Assembly (NCBI RefSeq): GCF_030269925.1 | Contig: NC_085124.1 | Location: 15,066,001-15,130,000 of the forward strand | Direction: 5' to 3' | Length of the DNA stretch: 64,000 nucleotides | Source of the DNA: Bombyx mori | Lineage: Eukaryota; Arthropoda; Insecta; Lepidoptera; Bombycidae | The notes under the pieces: model-generated | What the model saw: only the letters and a program-made list of their open reading frames with translations | Database searches by the model: none | Told to the model about the DNA's origin: nothing | Part shown: in pieces, positions 1-10,857 of the stretch | Layout: each line of letters opens with the position of its first letter | How positions within the stretch are numbered: the first letter of the stretch is position 1 | Program-made: the position numbers and the translations under genes

Positions 1-431
1 TCGTGTTTCGTACTCGTGAAGATAAACGAGCGTGCCCGCTTTGTAACTTTAACTGGGACTCGAAAGATCTGTCGTCCTGAATGAATGAAATTTATGTACT
101 CTACATATTTGTAAAATAATAATTAAAAAAAAATCGGTAGCGTTTTTTGTCGTAAGACTAGAAACTTCTTTAAAAAACTTTGAGAAGCAAAACATTCAAT
201 GAAACTAAAACAAAGAGATATGGTACCGCCAAATCTATTAGTAACAATTTCTGGTGTCAGATGTATAAATTAAACAGATTAACTTTATTATTTTATTATT
301 TATCCTTGATTATTAAATCAGAGGATTTCATCTGTCAATTTTACATTAATGCGTCTTATTCAACTACTGTCTTCTGACCGCCTGCATTCACTTTTAAATA
401 TGTCTCAGCCGGCTATCCAAGGGAGGCCGGT

Positions 432-462
432 CACGTGGCTTAGTCACGTGACTTTAAAAGCA
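432..462 (+). promoter_or_regulatory. Paired CACGTG E-boxes followed by a TATA-like run
   Basis: Two CACGTG motifs lie at 432-437 and 445-450. The second sits in the perfect palindrome GTCACGTGAC. A TTTAAAA run follows at 453-459, and then CAGTC. CACGTG is the classical bHLH-type site. No transcript or gene start is visible downstream, and the stretch lies in the part missing from the right duplication arm. A regulatory function is inference only. Confidence 0.25.
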
Positions 463-479
463 GTCAAACGAGCAACTAA

Positions 480-769
480 TCTCTATATATAAAAATGAAT
501 TGCTGTTCGTTAGTCTCGCTAAAACTCGAGAACGGCTGAACCGATTTGGCTAATTTTGCTCTTGAATTATTTATGGAGGTCCAGAGAAGGTTTAAAAGGT
601 AGGTAAATATGAAAATGCTCGGAGTTAAATAAAAATAACAATTTGGTTTTTCCTTTGATGTGTCCCCCGTCGGACGGATTCCTTTTGTTTATTTTAAGTT
701 TATTTTATACAAAAGTTAACGTATTTTATTTATCGATTGAGACACTACAAAGTCCGCCGGGTCAGCTAG
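480..769 (+). mobile_element. Non-autonomous Helitron, complete
   Basis: It begins TCTCTATATATAAAAATG and ends GGGTCAGCTAG followed by T, fitting the Helitron rule of 5' TC, 3' CTAG and insertion between A and T. A full reverse copy lies at 51874-52162 and a 5'-truncated copy at 43938-44148. It carries no coding sequence. Confidence 0.85.
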
Positions 770-1585
770 TAAACAATAATATTTTAATGGTTTGGAATAT
801 AAACCTCATGTTTAATAATAATTCTTAATATCTAAAGAACTCTATATAATCACATTAATATAAATAATCGTAAACCTTACAATAATTTATCTAGTGCAAG
901 TTACGTCCGGTATAAAAATGCAGCAAGCATGGATGAAATTTAGTAAAAACAAAAATAGGAGAAGAGTGTGATAGAATCATATTATTGGATGAAAGTGGAC
1001 AGTTATTAAAATAATTGTGAAATAACGAAATTAGTGCCAGTCCAGGGAAATTAGGTAGGACCCCGCAGCGGAACATCACAAGCTCGTATCGTTAAATACA
1101 TCAAAAACTTACAGATTAAACAAAAGTCAGACTGCAAAGTACTCGTAATTACACTTGAAGTGACATGGACGAAAAAGGTTTTCACTCACAGGCAAGCCTG
1201 TTTATTAGTACGTACGTAAGTACATTAATCAAATATTTTAGGATAAATTAATTACATGTACGCATATTCCAACACCACTCTTCCACACACTCTTTTATTA
1301 CTTCTAAATATCCCTTACAAATCAGAAACCATAAATTGGCGTCACAATTCCTTAATACATCAGAGATCGCACGATTCAAAAGCTATAAATATATAAAATA
1401 ATATTTTCTGTCAATCTCTTGTGAGACAGATATAGAAATCCGTAATAGACATTACGGAATAAAGAATCGATGCGCTCTTAATCATGTTAAATACTTTCAA
1501 ATAATGAATCCGTTACAAATAGCGTTAATAGCTTGCTTTCATTATATTACAAGCACCTTTTAGCGCATTTAAAGAATTCTTAAGA

Positions 1586-2110
1586 GGAATAATGAACACA
1601 ATGTAACTTGTAGAGGCCGGAGTCGCGAATTGTATTTTTCAAAATAACAATTTCTTCTTCTGGCTTAGTTACCCTCAATACCGAGCCTTCGGTTTCCTCA
1701 GTATTGAGATTCCTCAGTACCTCCCCGTAACAAGAGTGTATTCCGGATAATTCCACGCCATTTGTTACTATCTGTTGTCGACTGTAGAGCATCGTGAGCT
1801 GTGGTGTCGAGAGTAGTGCGGATATGGTCAGCCCAACGTGTCCTCGTGATATTTTTACGTCCACTTTGCCAGTGACCATTAGCTTCTCCAAGCTATTGTC
1901 ATCCTTTCTGCCAATATGGCCAAAGTATTCCATACGTAGGCAGATGGTAGAAAGCCTCGTCCTTATCTGAAATTCTTGCAGGATCGACACGCTGGGGTGA
2001 CGTGCTGTCCAGGAAATTCCAAGCATATTTCGGCAGCACCACATCTCAAATGCATCATTTCGGTCGCGATCGGCTTTGTTCAGGGTCCAAATGACATTAG
2101 ATAGACTATA
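1586..2110 (-). pseudogene. RTE-type retrotransposon ORF2 C-terminal fragment
   Basis: On the minus strand the translation contains the motif order typical of the end of RTE-like endonuclease-reverse transcriptase proteins: FEMWCCRNML, an S-IL-E stretch, RLST, a YFGHIGRKDD motif and LVTGKV/SRG-type residues. The catalytic RT domain is absent, so only about 70 codons of recognisable protein survive before the frame drifts. It is read toward lower coordinates. A sibling fragment on the plus strand begins about 55 bp away. A dead retrotransposon fragment is confident; the exact clade is less so. Confidence 0.75.
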
Positions 2111-2164
2111 ATGTTTCGTTCTATGTTTTTCTCCATTTTAGTCGGCCGTAGACATAGTTAATAG

Positions 2165-2830
2165 AGAATAATATTTTTGGCCAATACGACATCGTCAAGA
2201 CTTTCGTGTACCTCGGCTCGATTATTTCCAATAGAGGTGGATCGAAAACCGAAATAAGGCGACGCATCGGAATGACCAAATCCGCTATGAGCCACCTAAA
2301 CAAAACATGGAGAGATTTAAACATACTCAAGAAGACGAAAGTGCAAATTGGTGAGACGCTCGTTTTCTTAATCTTTTTGTATGGGGCTGAGACCTGGATC
2401 TTGAAAGAGTCTGACAGGCTACGCATAGACGCGTTTGAGATGTGGTGCTGGCGGCGCATGTTGCGCATCCCTTGGACGGCTTTCTGGACGAACGCTTCCA
2501 TCCTCAACGAGCTAAAAGTTGACCAGAGGCTATCCACCAAATGTCTATATAGAGTGCTTCAATACTTTGGTCATATAGCAAGAAAACCCTCTGACAAACT
2601 AGAGAGACTCATAGTGACAGGTAAAGTGGATGAAAGACGATCCAGAGGTCGGAGCCGAAAAAGATGGAGTGACTAAATGTCCGAGTGTCTGGAGATGAGA
2701 CTGAGCCACGCACTTCACTGTGCCACTGATCGACAAAAGTGGCTACAAATCACAAAAAAGGTCACAGGCGGGCGCATCACGATGCTCAGCAATGAGCGAT
2801 CGACCGAAGGAGGAGGAGGAATAGTTAAAA
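2165..2830 (+). pseudogene. RTE-type retrotransposon ORF2 C-terminal fragment
   Basis: The translation starts within YLGSIISNRGG, continues through AETWILKES, FEMWCWRRMLRIPWTA, QYFGHIARK and LIVTGKVDERRSRGR, and reaches RKRWSD. An in-frame TAA follows, after which similar coding continues (RQKWLQITKKVTGGR). This is the region after the RT palm in RTE-like proteins. The piece lacks endonuclease and palm domains and ends in a GGA-rich run near 2810-2820. It is inverted relative to the fragment at 1586-2110. Confidence 0.8.
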
Positions 2831-4042
2831 CTACTTTTAGGGCTTGATCTTGCTAACACATTAAGGCAAGCTTTAACAACCCGCGTCAGGCGATCTTAGT
2901 CGCTTATCGTATTGAGTAATATTATCCGCATTTATTATGATAATAACTAGTCAACATTTTTTTAACCTCTTTACTCCTTTAAGTTAGACAGTTCCACAAC
3001 AGATTGTTGAACTATATTCCAATGAAGTCCGCATTACGTGCAACCTGAGATGTGAAGGGTGCATAATAATATCTAAAAATATTCTCGAGTATTTTTAGAA
3101 ATGATAACAACAGTTCTTTGAAAGTTGACACAGCTTACCATTAAAAATATTGCAAAAGTTTGATCAGTTGTGCAAATTAGCCTATTTTTATCATTAGATT
3201 TAGGGATTATGTAACTGGTATTTTGAACGTTTTATTGCTTATGATGGAGCATGTTTTTATTTTTAACACGATTTCATTAGCTTGAAATGTATGTAAGTTT
3301 ATGTATAATGGAATAGAATAGATGAAGATAGAAACGATAAGAATAATTTTATAATTTCGCTCTATAATCCTGATTAGTGTCAGCAAGATAGAAAAGAATG
3401 ACAATAATTGTTAGTTCGATTTGCTATTATACGTTTTTTATTTTTATTTTTAAACTACATCTATTTTAGTACAATTTTGCTACCTTTGTTAACTTGATGT
3501 GTTTTATCTAGAAGAAGGACTTCAAGCGTCACTAGTTTGGTTACTGTTTCATAAAAATAAGCACGTGTTACAATATCTTGACGGACGTAAAACCATAGCC
3601 TTTGTTAACTTAATAAACAGACAAATTAATAGTATTTCTCTGTCTAGAAATATTATAAACCTAGAAATATAATATATCAATGCGGCTATTGAAAGATGAA
3701 CCTTGAACTGAAAACAAATCTTAAGAAAAGGCGATCCGACCTTGCTAGGTTTGGACAGAAAAAGCCGCTTATTACGCCTGTCAAAGCGAACGGAATTAAT
3801 AAATCAGTCGCGTATTCTTCCCGCGGAGTGCTGTACTGAATGAGACGGGGGAGGGGGTTTGGCTATATTCTATGATCTATTAAAATACTCCAGATTGGTA
3901 TATTGAAGATACTAGCTTCATGAAAGCTAAGGGATTTATCAGAGGTTCTGTTTAGGTTTTAATCGGCAGATGATCACTTTTATGTTTGTGGGGTTGAGAA
4001 GTATGATGTGGATGTTAAGCTCACTAAAGATGCTTAAGATTA
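2831..4042. other. AT-rich stretch, nothing recognised
   Basis: No reading frame with a family signature, RNA gene, or copy of the window's repeat families was seen here. The frame at 3207-3404 (minus) is low-complexity hydrophobic sequence and is not supported as a gene. Confidence 0.5.
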
Positions 4043-4459
4043 TCTACACAATGTTAAAAAGAGGAAAGATTTGTTTGTTTGTTTGAATTGAATAAGTTTC
4101 GAAACTACTGAACCGGTTTGGAAAATTCTTTCACCGTTTGAAAGCTAAACTATTCCCGGTGACATAGGCTATAATATTTTTTGAAAAAAATCAGGGATCC
4201 TTACTAAAACTCCAATAATGTAACCCAAGGTAATATTCTTTATATCGCGTGCCCTGCGAAAACTAATGATGATATAATAAAATAATGTACTACAACTTTG
4301 TAGAACACATTATTATTTACAAAAAGTGTCGCAACAGCATATGTCTAACTGTTATAGTTATGCCGCAATAAGTGTTCTTTTATTAAAAAAAATAAACCAA
4401 CGTCAAATATCGTTGAAATTTTTGTTAAAGACCCGAGCGGAGCCGGAGCGGGCCGCTTG
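4043..4459 (+). mobile_element. Helitron-like non-autonomous element
   Basis: It starts TCTAC, followed by an AGAGGAAAGATTTGTTTG run, and ends GAGCGGGCCGCTTG followed by T. A sister copy with the same two ends is nested in another Helitron at 59699-60140. The terminal CTTG departs from the usual CTAG/CTRR rule. It contains no coding sequence. Confidence 0.7.
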
Positions 4460-4819
4460 TTTATAATATAGAAGCTCGTCAATATTTTGTCTTCCAAGTA
4501 AAAATATTTTTTTAATAGCCCTTGTAGACAGTCCCGTTCGATCGTAAGTGGTCGCTGTTGCTCATGAACATTAGGAATAACGGGAACAAAATCAAGCCAA
4601 AGTCTACCGCTGAGAACTCTTCTAAAACCTCGTTTGAAGCAGAACTTGTCTTAGTGTTTAGCAAACACTGTAAGGGGATTTCGTTTCAAATTTCAAAGAC
4701 TATTTCCACATAGTTTCATTGATAACACTAAAGCTTGCCAATACTTAGTGAGTCGAAGAGTAGGATGCTTTACGTTGTAAATGGAGTGGCACTTGAACTT
4801 ATCTTTATCGAGATGTTTA

Positions 4820-5905
4820 TCGTGTTTCGTACTCGTGAAGATAAAGGAGCGTGCCCGCTTTGTAACTTTAACTGGGACTCGAAAGATCTGTCGTCCTGAC
4901 GTCTGAATGAAATTTATGTACTCTACATATTTGTAAACTAATAATAAAAAAAAAAATCGGTAGCGTTTTTTGTCGTAAGACTAGAAACTTCCTCGAAAAA
5001 CTTCTTCGAAGAAGCAAAAGGTTCAATGAAACTAAAACAAAGAGATATGGCACCACCAAATCTATTAGTAACAATAGTTAATCAAGTGAAAGTTACGTCC
5101 GGTATAAATACGCAGCAATAATGGAAATTTCCAAGTAGTCGTGGCCTAAAAGATAAGACGTCCGGTGCATTCGTATATAGCGATGCAACGATGTTCGAAT
5201 CCCGCAGGCGAATACCAATTTTTCTAATGAAATACGTACTTAACAATTGTTCACGATTGACTTCCACGGTGAAGGAATATAACATCGTGCAATAAAAATC
5301 AAACCCGCAAAATTATAATTTGCGTAATTACTGGTGGTAGGACCTCTTGTGAGTCCGCGCGTGGGTAGGTACCACCACCCCGCCTATTTCTGTCGTGAAG
5401 CAGTAATGCGTTTCGGTTTGAAGGGCGGAGCAGCCGTTGTAACTATACAGAGACCTTAGAACTTATATCTCAATGTGTGTGGCGCATTTACGTGGTAGAT
5501 GTCTATGGGTTCCAGTAAGCACTCAACACCAGGTGGGCTGTGAGCTCGTCCACACATCAAGGCAATATATTTTTTTTTAGTAAAAACAAAAATAAGAGGA
5601 GAGTGTGGTAGAATCATGTTATTGGATGAAAGTGGACAGTTATTAAAATAATTGTGAAATAACGAAATTAGAGTCAGTCCAGGGAAATTGGGTAGGACCC
5701 CGCAGCGGAACATCACAAGCTCGTATCGTTAAATACATCAAAAACTTACAGATTAAACAAAAGTCAGACAGCAAAGTACTCGTAATTACACTTGAAGTGA
5801 CATGGGCGAAGAAGGTTTTCACTCACAGGCAAGCCTGTTTATTAGTACGTACCTAAGTACATTAATCAAATATTTTAGGATAAATTAATTACATGTACGC
5901 ATTCG
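4820..5905. repeat. Right arm of a direct duplication
   Basis: It repeats the window's first 250 bases and 886-1265, with a near-complete Bm1 SINE inserted between the two blocks. Similarity to the left arm ends abruptly after the shared ATTACATGTACGCAT stretch. Confidence 0.9.
5131..5578 (+). mobile_element. Bm1-type SINE, near full length
   Basis: The tRNA-derived head has an A-box-like GTGGCCTAAAAGA and a B-box-like GTTCGAATCC (about 5193-5202), which would be an internal RNA polymerase III promoter. The body carries the CTGGTGGTAGGACCTC core and ends in an A/T-rich tail. It is inserted in the right duplication arm and absent from the left arm, so it postdates that duplication. Confidence 0.92.
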
Positions 5906-6249
5906 GATAGGGCGCAGTTAGCAGTGTTTGAATAATGTTTTCTGATTTTAATTACTTGGGGTATTTAGTATACTCAACACGTAAATTTGAATCGCAAATT
6001 CAATCAGTACACTTAGTCTTAATCTTTTAATCCAAACGCATATCTTTGGATAAAATAGGATAGCAGCCTAGTGTAATAAAACCTTGTCCATTTTCCCAAT
6101 ACTCAGTATTATCTAAGCTGAACAGTCTCGCTAATAGTGCAGTTGTATGGTCAAGGCAGAGCAAGCAATCTCGCAATCACCAGCTATTATTCCATCGTAA
6201 TAAATGTTCCTCGTGTCATGTTTTTTTAGGATATTGATTAGTGATGTAA

Positions 6250-6490
6250 AAATCAAACGTGCAAAATTATAATTTGCGTAATTACTAGTGGTAGGACCTA
6301 TTTCTGCCGTGAAGCAGTAATGCGTTTCGGTTTGAAGGGTGCGGCAACCGTTGTAACTATACCGAGACCTTAGAACTCATATCTCAGAGTGGGTGGCGGC
6401 ATTTACGTTGTAAGTGTCTATGGAATCCGGTAACCACTTAACAATAGGTGGGCTGTGAGTTCATCGACCCATCTATGCAATTAAAATAAC
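6250..6490 (+). mobile_element. Bm1-type SINE, internally deleted
   Basis: Starts in the middle of the SINE, at the AAATTATAATTTGCG block. About 35 bases are missing between GTAGGACC and TATTTCTGCC; the 3' end is recognisable. Confidence 0.88.
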
Positions 6491-6799
6491 AATTTAAACA
6501 TATATTACTTTAATTAAATTACAAAGGTTCACCGCAAAGAAAGTCAAACAGTATAACTAGAGACAACACAACAAAGAAAAGTACATACTTGTATCGTTTG
6601 ATATTAGAATCAAAATATTCATGACTGTAAAATAGTATGCTTTTTAATTAAGAATGGATTCTTTCTGAAGCGTAGAGTTTTAAATTTATAGAAGACTCAC
6701 AACCAATTGGTTCAGTTTAATTCGTATTAAGGACAAATACCTCTTGCTTGAGGTAGCATAGGTTTGACAGTAGGAACATATTATTATTACATATAAATC

Positions 6800-6845
6800 T
6801 TTTGGAATGAAGTTCCTTATGGGACGATGCGGAGGGGTACCCTAA
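6800..6845. repeat. Short palindromic repeat end (GGAAYGAAGTTCC family)
   Basis: The TTTTGGAATGAAGTTCCTTAT sequence type resembles the end of the element at 44700-45025, and a related palindrome occurs at 22453-22466. It lies just outside the Jockey leader. Confidence 0.4.
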
Positions 6846-6879
6846 CCGGGAATAAACGACCGTAACGTAAGATTTTTTG

Positions 6880-8667
6880 TATTTAGTTTGTTATCAACAG
6901 ATGTCGCTGCACGTAAATTCTACAATTCCTTAATCACGGTGACGAGATGTTACCCAGTTGATAGACGTTCTCGTATTTCTCTTCCTTAATCATACTGCCC
7001 CGGGACACAAGGCTAAGTGGCCCCTTGCTGTGTTGTGCTGTACAGTTAGTGTGTGCCCACAGTGCGTGTGTTTTCATCTAGCGGTGCTGCTTCGGGTTGG
7101 AGACATTCCGAGCAGGGTAACGCGGGACCCGGGAACAGGTGAGTTGATCGACACTATTTTATTCTTAACATTGGTTAATAGCGGGTAGGTGTCGATCAGC
7201 CTGTGAAAGCTGCGTAACCATTTTATTTTTTAATAAAATTGGTGTACGTGAGCGCCATTGAGTCTGGCCGCCCGTGTCTGTTCCCAGTCCTCCCCTACCC
7301 TTCGGGGTTAGGAGGGGCTGTTACCAACACCCGAAGGCCAATCTTATTCACAGGTCTGCGGCGTAGGCGCCCTTACAGGTAGGTTTAGTTCTAGTTCTAG
7401 TTTCGTTCAATTGTTTAACTCGTTATTAGTCAATTTAATTTCATACTCAATACATAGTTGTATATTGGTCGTTTAATTTAGTTTTAGATTCATTTATACG
7501 TAGTTAATTACATAATAGATTAGTTTGCTTTTTATATAATAGATAAAATTTCAATTAGCGTTTTCACTTTTTTTTTTTTTCATTCTACTCACATTTGCTC
7601 TTATATTTTTTGTAATTATCAATAGTTGTAATTTGACCACAAATTCAGTACATTTTGGTAGACTGACCACCTATCATAAGTGGTCCCTGTTGTCTTCCCC
7701 CGTTTACAGAAGCACTGGCGTTTGCATGCTGCGGGCCCCAGTCCAGTTGTTCGGTAAGTAGTTGTATAGTTGATTAATAATTATCTCATTATCTCAATAG
7801 TTTTACATAGTTACTTAGAAGTTTAGATTTAATTAACAGTTGGTGGAGTTCAGTGCCGGTTGGGGAGACTTGAGTGGTGGGATCCCGAAGTCTGTGGACC
7901 CCTGGGCGGTGGACCTCTCGGCTTACTGATCTCAAATTTATTTTGACATCTTTGAATCGGGGGCCCCCTGCCTGGAGGACCATCGAGCTGAGGTATCGGA
8001 CCCCGGGTCCCCTTCCGTGCTTCTGTCCGTACTGCCACTGTTAATATTCATAAATTATTTAATTTGTTTCATTGACATATTCAAATTAATTTTTAATTTA
8101 ATATTTCTATTCTCCTTCCTTTTAAATTTAAAATTATTAAATTACTACATTGATTATTCTAGTGTTTATAGGTCATAGTTAATCCTTATAGTTAGTTACT
8201 GATTAATTACAGATTAGATAGTTATAGATATAGTTATCAGTTATTAGTCCATAGCGCGTGTGGGGAGCTGCAGCGGCAGACGTTATTGTGTAGTAGCATA
8301 TTTTTAGCATTCTTTTTTTCAATTATATTTAATATTTAATTTTTATTTACCTTCATTCATTAAATTATTGCTGACTTTAATTATTTTAATTCGAGATTGA
8401 GTTAGAACAGTTGTTGTTTAATTGTTACTGGAAAGTAAAATTTGTAGATATTAGCAGTTGGTGTATCCACCACTGAATAATAGTTGTTAATCAAAATCAT
8501 TTATAGTCACTTTACTAATTAGTTGTTCTGTATATATTATTTTATTTTACTACATTGGGTGGGAGGCGATAGGGCCTCTGACATTTGACTTAGGTCATTA
8601 TAAATTAAAGTCGCTGACCTCCCAGTGAGGGTACTAATGTCCGCATTCTGACTAAGATAGCCAAATC
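6880..8667 (+). other. Leader region of the Jockey-clade element
   Basis: This 1.8-kb stretch precedes the gag-like ORF. It alternates GC-rich blocks (about 6960-7378, 7700-7753, 7840-8035, 8250-8290, 8550-8667) with very AT-rich blocks. Several borders match splice consensus: donors at 7139 (GTGAGT), 7379 (GTAGGT) and 7754 (GTAAGT); acceptors ending at 7353, 7709 and 7839. No convincing protein is encoded; the frame at 6958-7188 has no family signature. I cannot fix the element's true 5' end, so part of this may be flanking DNA. Confidence 0.5.
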
Positions 8668-10842
8668 ATGTCTGATGGGGCTTCTCCCCCCATCATCAGC
8701 ACACCCGGCCCGTCCCGACAGGGACGTCGGGCAATGGACGAATTATTCGCCCGTCGCCCCATTCCACAAACTCGACCGGTCCCGATGGACCCCGATAGGG
8801 ACAATTCGGCCAGGCCTCCGGTCTCGGCCCGGGTGTCCCCGGGGATCGGTCCGGGGGAAGGTTGCGTTCCCCTGTCGACCGATTGCCCTGGGCCACCTCG
8901 GCCGAGGAAGAAGGCCAGGTCCGAGTCTGACCGTGGTTCATCGGAGGACCATGATAAGCGACCTAGACTAGGACCTTCCTCTAAGTCAGAGGGAGAGGAT
9001 AGCGAGGCCGCGTCCTCCCCCCCCCCTCCTCCTCCAACACTACTACTCCATCCTCATCCAGATCTTCATCCCCTACTGGGAGTCCCATCCCATTAGCCAA
9101 ACCCGTTCCCAAGCCGAGGGCCCCTGCCAGGACAGGGGTAGCCCCACGCCCACTCAGATCCCCCCCTCGATCCCCTTCCCCTACCATATCCCCTATCCCG
9201 GTGGATCCAACTCGTGGTGCCCCCGCCCTAAGCGGCACGGCGGGTAACCTGGATTTCACCAGGTATATGGACCTCGAGTCCACCAAAGCCCAACAGTTTC
9301 CTAACCTTCCTCAACCCACTCCCTCAACGTCCTACGCGACCGTTGCCGCATCCCAACCCCCAGTAGGTACACGCCCCAGACCTGCCCAATCACAAGTTCC
9401 TCCACCCCCGAGGCCGAGGGGTCGGGCTCAGGAGGAGCTCCGCCGTCATCCACCTATCATGGTGGAAGCTCTCCCGAACTGGTCTCGCCATATGGCGGCC
9501 ATTAGGGAGCGCCTCGGTAGGGCTCCTTCTGCCAGGCCCCACGGCGCCGGTTTCCGCTTCCTGCCGTCATCGGCGAAGGAGTACAGGGTGATCCAGGACT
9601 ATCTCCCGAGGGCCTCCGCTGCAGACAAAACCATTAAATGGTATTGTTTTGCGTTGGCGGAGGAGATACCCTCGAAGGTAGCTGTCCGGGGTCTCCCTGC
9701 CGACACCGATGCGGCAGAGGTAACAAACGCCCTCAAGGAGCTGGGCTTTCCTGCCCGTTATGCCCGGTGCATCCAGGCCAAGAGGGGGAGACAGGGCTGC
9801 GTATTTTTCGTGGCTCTGGACCACCTCTCCAAGGGTGACCTCGCCCGGCTGTATTCAGTTAACGAACTGTTATACTTGCCGGGGGTGACGGTCGTGGGAT
9901 GGCGTCCAACCCGGGGACCTGCGCAGTGTCACCGCTGCCAGGCCTTCGGGCACGCGTCCACGAACTGTCACCGTGCGGTCCGCTGCGTTCGATATGCCGG
10001 CGAGCACATTGTGGCGGACTGCCCGAGGCCAAGGGATGGCCCATTATCCTGCGCTAATTGCGGGAAGGACCACGCCGCCACCGATCGGCGGTGTGTGGTC
10101 TACCGCAAGAGGGCCAGGATGATGGGAGTAACCATCCCCCCTCCTGTTCCACCGGTGCCACGGCCCAGGAATGTCCCAGCTCCAGCTGCTCCTGTCGTGT
10201 CTGCACCCATTCCCAAGGGGAAGGGGAAGGGCAAAGGGAAATCCTCCCAAACCCCAGCCCCTCCCCCTCCTAGTACCTATCCGTCTGTCTCGGTAGTGGA
10301 GGCTGGGCCGTCAGCGTCCACGCTGATGGCGCAGGCCAACCCGCCGCGTCAGACCAAAAAGCCCACCCCTACTCCTCGTGGCCGAGCCCCAATTGTAGCT
10401 GTCAACACAGCCCACGATACTCGCCAGACAGCTGGCCCAGCCCCTAAGTCCTCGAGAAACAAAACAAAGAATAAAAAAAAGAAGGAGAGAAAAAAACAAA
10501 TAAAAGAAATTGGCGAGAGAGGAAACTGCCAGAAATATGGAAGTCGACCAACCGGCGCAAGAGGCTATGGAAGCCAATGTAAATGCCGACACCAACCCTC
10601 CACAGTTGGAGGGTCAAACCATGCCTAAAGCCCAATCAGAAATGTTGGGCAATACTCTGCCCCCTCTTCCTCCCCGCCCTCAGCGCGAGCAGCGCAGCGG
10701 TCGGCAGGCCTCACAACCTGCCGGCTTTGCTGCGTGGCTCCTCGCGCTCTGAAAGAAATTGTCCGAGGTGGTCTCCGGAGTGATCCGTGAGATCGCCTCG
10801 GGAGCCAGCCCTTCGGGGCTCTCTTGTCGGGGTTCTACCGAA
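8668..10842 (+). pseudogene. Jockey-clade ORF1 (gag-like, zinc knuckles), broken
   Basis: ORF1 of a non-LTR retrotransposon encodes a nucleic-acid-binding protein that packages element RNA. The start at 8668 opens a Pro/Ser/Arg-rich N-terminus. A long C run near 9018-9027 then breaks the frame, and the protein resumes in another frame through 10628. Three zinc-knuckle motifs lie at about 9930-10085: CHRCQAFGHASTNC, a second with Tyr in place of its second Cys (CVRY), and CANCGKDHAATDRRC. The tail is rich in Pro and Lys. A second frame change occurs in the A-rich run at 10460-10520. The other frame carries the likely original C-terminus, with stops at 10750-10752 and 10840-10842. Lies directly upstream of ORF2. 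Confidence 0.85.
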
Positions 10843-10857
10843 TGATTGCGCAGTTCA

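Larger units (their letters stand above)
1..1265. repeat. Left arm of a direct duplication
   Basis: Bases 1-250 match 4820-5073, and 886-1265 match about 5083-5130 plus 5579-5905, with scattered substitutions and small indels. Bases 251-885 are present only in this arm and contain a Helitron (480-769). The arms are about 4.82 kb apart and in the same orientation, so the unit probably begins outside the window. No gene is recognised here; short reading frames in it have no family signature. Confidence 0.9.

Noticed and set aside
1586..2830. Twin-primed single RTE insertion
   Set aside because: Both halves contain the same C-terminal segment, whereas twin priming inverts a non-overlapping upstream part.
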